From: an uncultured Clostridia bacterium
GTDB lineage: Bacteria; Bacillota; Clostridia; Christensenellales; Borkfalkiaceae
Length of the DNA stretch: 6,151 nucleotides
Assembly (NCBI GenBank): GCA_947629845.1
Contig: CANRFD010000077.1
Span: 1 to 6,151, forward strand
Reading direction: 5' to 3'
Under the pieces are notes generated by a model that saw nothing but the letters and a program-made list of their open reading frames with translations, ran no database searches and was not told where the DNA came from. This document shows, one piece after another, positions 5,296-6,151 of the stretch (the first letter of the stretch is position 1; each line of letters begins with the position of its first letter). The position numbers and the translations under genes were made by a program.

Positions 5296-5324
5296 TTGAC
5301 TTTTTGCACACTTGTGCATATAAT
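5296..5324 (+). promoter_or_regulatory. Promoter of the DMT permease gene
   Basis: TTGACT (5296-5301), a 17-base spacer and consensus TATAAT (5319-5324). Its -35 box lies four bases from that of the divergent gene: GTCAA (5287-5291), CCGT, TTGAC (5296-5300). The expected start is near 5331-5332, at the GTG codon. Confidence 0.85.
5305..5318. promoter_or_regulatory. Operator-like dyad in the permease promoter spacer
   Basis: TGCACA-CT-TGTGCA is an inverted repeat with 6-bp arms. It fills most of the spacer and touches the -10 box, so a bound protein would block polymerase. No regulator gene is in the window, so its function is inferred from position only. Confidence 0.4.
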
Positions 5325-5331
5325 GAATTGC

Positions 5332-6111
5332 GTGAAAATTTCCCTGAAAAAGAGCCTCGGCATTTTATACATCCTCGGCGCGGCGGCGTGCTTTGCGGCG
5401 ATGAACCTCTTTGTCAATTTGGCGGGCGATCTGCCGCTCATGCAGAAGGTATTCTTCCGCAACGCGCTCACCGTCGTCGTGGTCTTTTTCCTCCTGCTTT
5501 TTCAGAAAGAAAAGTTCCATATCCGTGAAAAACGCAACCTGTTGTGGTTTTTTCTGCGTTCTGCCGTCGGATTTTTGGGCGTCATACTCAATTTTTACGC
5601 CATCGACAACCTCGCGAGCATCTCGGACGCCTCCATTCTCAACAAGCTCTCCCCCTTCTTCGCCATCCTCTTTTCGGTGTTCCTCTTAAGGGAGAAGCCC
5701 GCCATCCCCGAGGTCATCTTCGTGCTCGTCGCGTTTGCGGGCGCGATGTGCGTCGTCGATCCGCACTTCGACCTCGAAGTTCTCCCCGCGCTCTCGGGCT
5801 TTATGAGCGGCGCGTGCGCGGGGTTCGCCTATGTGTGCGTGCGCATTCTCGCCGTGAAGGGCGAACGCGGCGTCATGACCGTATTTCTGTTTGCGCTCTT
5901 TTCCACCGTCGTCTCCCTGCCCTTTTTTATCGCGTTTTACGACCCCATGTCGCCAATTCAGCTCCTTTGGCTGCTGCTCGCGGGCGCGGCGGCGACGGGC
6001 GGACAGTTCTTTATCACGGCGGCGTACAGGCAGGCGCCCGCCAAGGAGATCGCCGTGTTCGACTATGCGCAGGTGCACCAAGTCAGTATAATCCGAACCA
6101 AATACTCGTAA
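5332..6111 (+). CDS. EamA/DMT family permease, C-terminus truncated and replaced
   Basis: A 259-aa reading frame for a drug/metabolite-transporter superfamily membrane protein; substrate unknown. GTG at 5332 is preferred: it gives the family-like start (M)KISLKKSLGILYILGAAACF, whereas ATG at 5323 overlaps the -10 box. Hydrophobic helices are visible at about 10-30, 45-57, 71-92, 105-119, 127-142, 152-173, 181-202 and 209-230. Conserved family features include QKVFFRN (38-44), SILNKLSPFF (101-110), the loop LREKP (119-123) and AKEIAVFDYAQV (237-248). After Val248 (base 6075) the sequence HQVSIIRTKYS no longer looks like the family, where a further pair of helices of about 40 residues is expected. 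The stop lies inside a 41-bp near-palindrome. The protein is therefore probably inactive, or a broken gene whose end was displaced. No Shine-Dalgarno; probably a leaderless mRNA. Confidence 0.8.
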   Translation: MKISLKKSLGILYILGAAACFAAMNLFVNLAGDLPLMQKVFFRNALTVVVVFFLLLFQKEKFHIREKRNLLWFFLRSAVGFLGVILNFYAIDNLASISDASILNKLSPFFAILFSVFLLREKPAIPEVIFVLVAFAGAMCVVDPHFDLEVLPALSGFMSGACAGFAYVCVRILAVKGERGVMTVFLFALFSTVVSLPFFIAFYDPMSPIQLLWLLLAGAAATGGQFFITAAYRQAPAKEIAVFDYAQVHQVSIIRTKYS

Positions 6112-6151
6112 CGAGTGAATGGTTCGGATTTACTTTTATAATTTAGCGAAT
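6076..6151. other. Foreign-looking sequence after the break in the permease gene
   Basis: From about 6076 the sequence stops encoding the expected transporter helices and turns AT-rich, with TACTTTTATAATTTAGCGAAT at the very edge. It may be the start of an inserted element or a rearrangement; too little is present to name it. Confidence 0.45.
6090..6130. repeat. 41-bp near-palindrome at the break point
   Basis: Outer arms AATCCGAACCA (6090-6100) and TGGTTCGGATT (6120-6130) are perfect complements; inner arms ACTCGT (6104-6109) and ACGAGT (6111-6116) are too, separated by 3-base mismatches and centred on A6110. A T-rich run (ATTTACTTTT) follows on the plus strand, so it could act as a terminator for the shortened gene. 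It could equally be the hairpin end of a mobile element. Confidence 0.75.

Noticed and set aside
4708..5331. Long plus-strand frame upstream of and in frame with the permease
   Set aside because: It crosses the leader inverted repeats, the big hairpin, the opposite-strand TIGR04076-type gene and the permease promoter; its translation has no family-like or membrane features until 5332.
3170..6128. Shared GGTTCGGA at 3170-3177 and 6121-6127 region as copies of one element
   Set aside because: The match is about 8 bases with unlike flanks, within chance expectation.
6087..6142. TATAAT at 6087 and 6137 as promoters
   Set aside because: Neither has a recognisable -35 box at 16-18 bases; they arise from the AT-rich sequence at the break.

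Overview
The window looks like a chromosomal segment of an uncultured, fairly GC-rich anaerobic member of the Clostridia (Bacillota). This placement is inference. It rests on an electron-bifurcating type [FeFe]-hydrogenase operon, a Clostridia-style DMT permease, strong TTGACN/TATAAT promoters, and short GC-rich palindromic repeats packed between genes.

Left part (1-2187): the C-terminal end of a NuoF/HndC-type NADH-binding subunit is followed 8 bases later by a complete HydA/HndD-type [FeFe] hydrogenase of 571 aa. Both belong to one operon for a soluble multi-subunit hydrogenase coupling NAD(P)H and ferredoxin to hydrogen. Three 24-bp tandem repeats follow the hydA stop, then a clear intrinsic terminator.

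Middle (2188-3182): about 1 kb between two convergent genes holds no credible gene. It is a patchwork of repeats: a CGTTAT-type AT-rich direct repeat, several perfect hairpins, and a 36-bp GC-rich unit present in four recognisable copies, two in tandem, one alone and one inverted, bounded by an imperfect terminal inverted repeat.

Reverse-strand gene (3183-4788): a 462-aa cytoplasmic protein with an N-terminal Cys-rich zinc-ribbon-like segment and long helical coiled-coil regions, function unknown. Its 5' half is AT-rich and its 3' half GC-rich. Upstream is a complete regulatory layout: a consensus promoter, a leader of about 180 nt with a three-level nested hairpin, an intrinsic terminator whose two G-U pairs form only in the RNA of this gene's strand, then a strong ribosome binding site. 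This looks like an attenuated leader, possibly an undescribed riboregulator, and is the most interesting item in the window.

Right part (4860-6151): a large GC-rich hairpin, then a small TIGR04076-type protein and an EamA/DMT permease transcribed divergently from two back-to-back consensus promoters. In both genes the likely start codon lies only 6-7 bases after the -10 box, so both mRNAs are probably leaderless. The permease reading frame leaves family-like sequence after residue 248 and stops inside a 41-bp near-palindrome, suggesting truncation by an insertion or rearrangement at about 6076.
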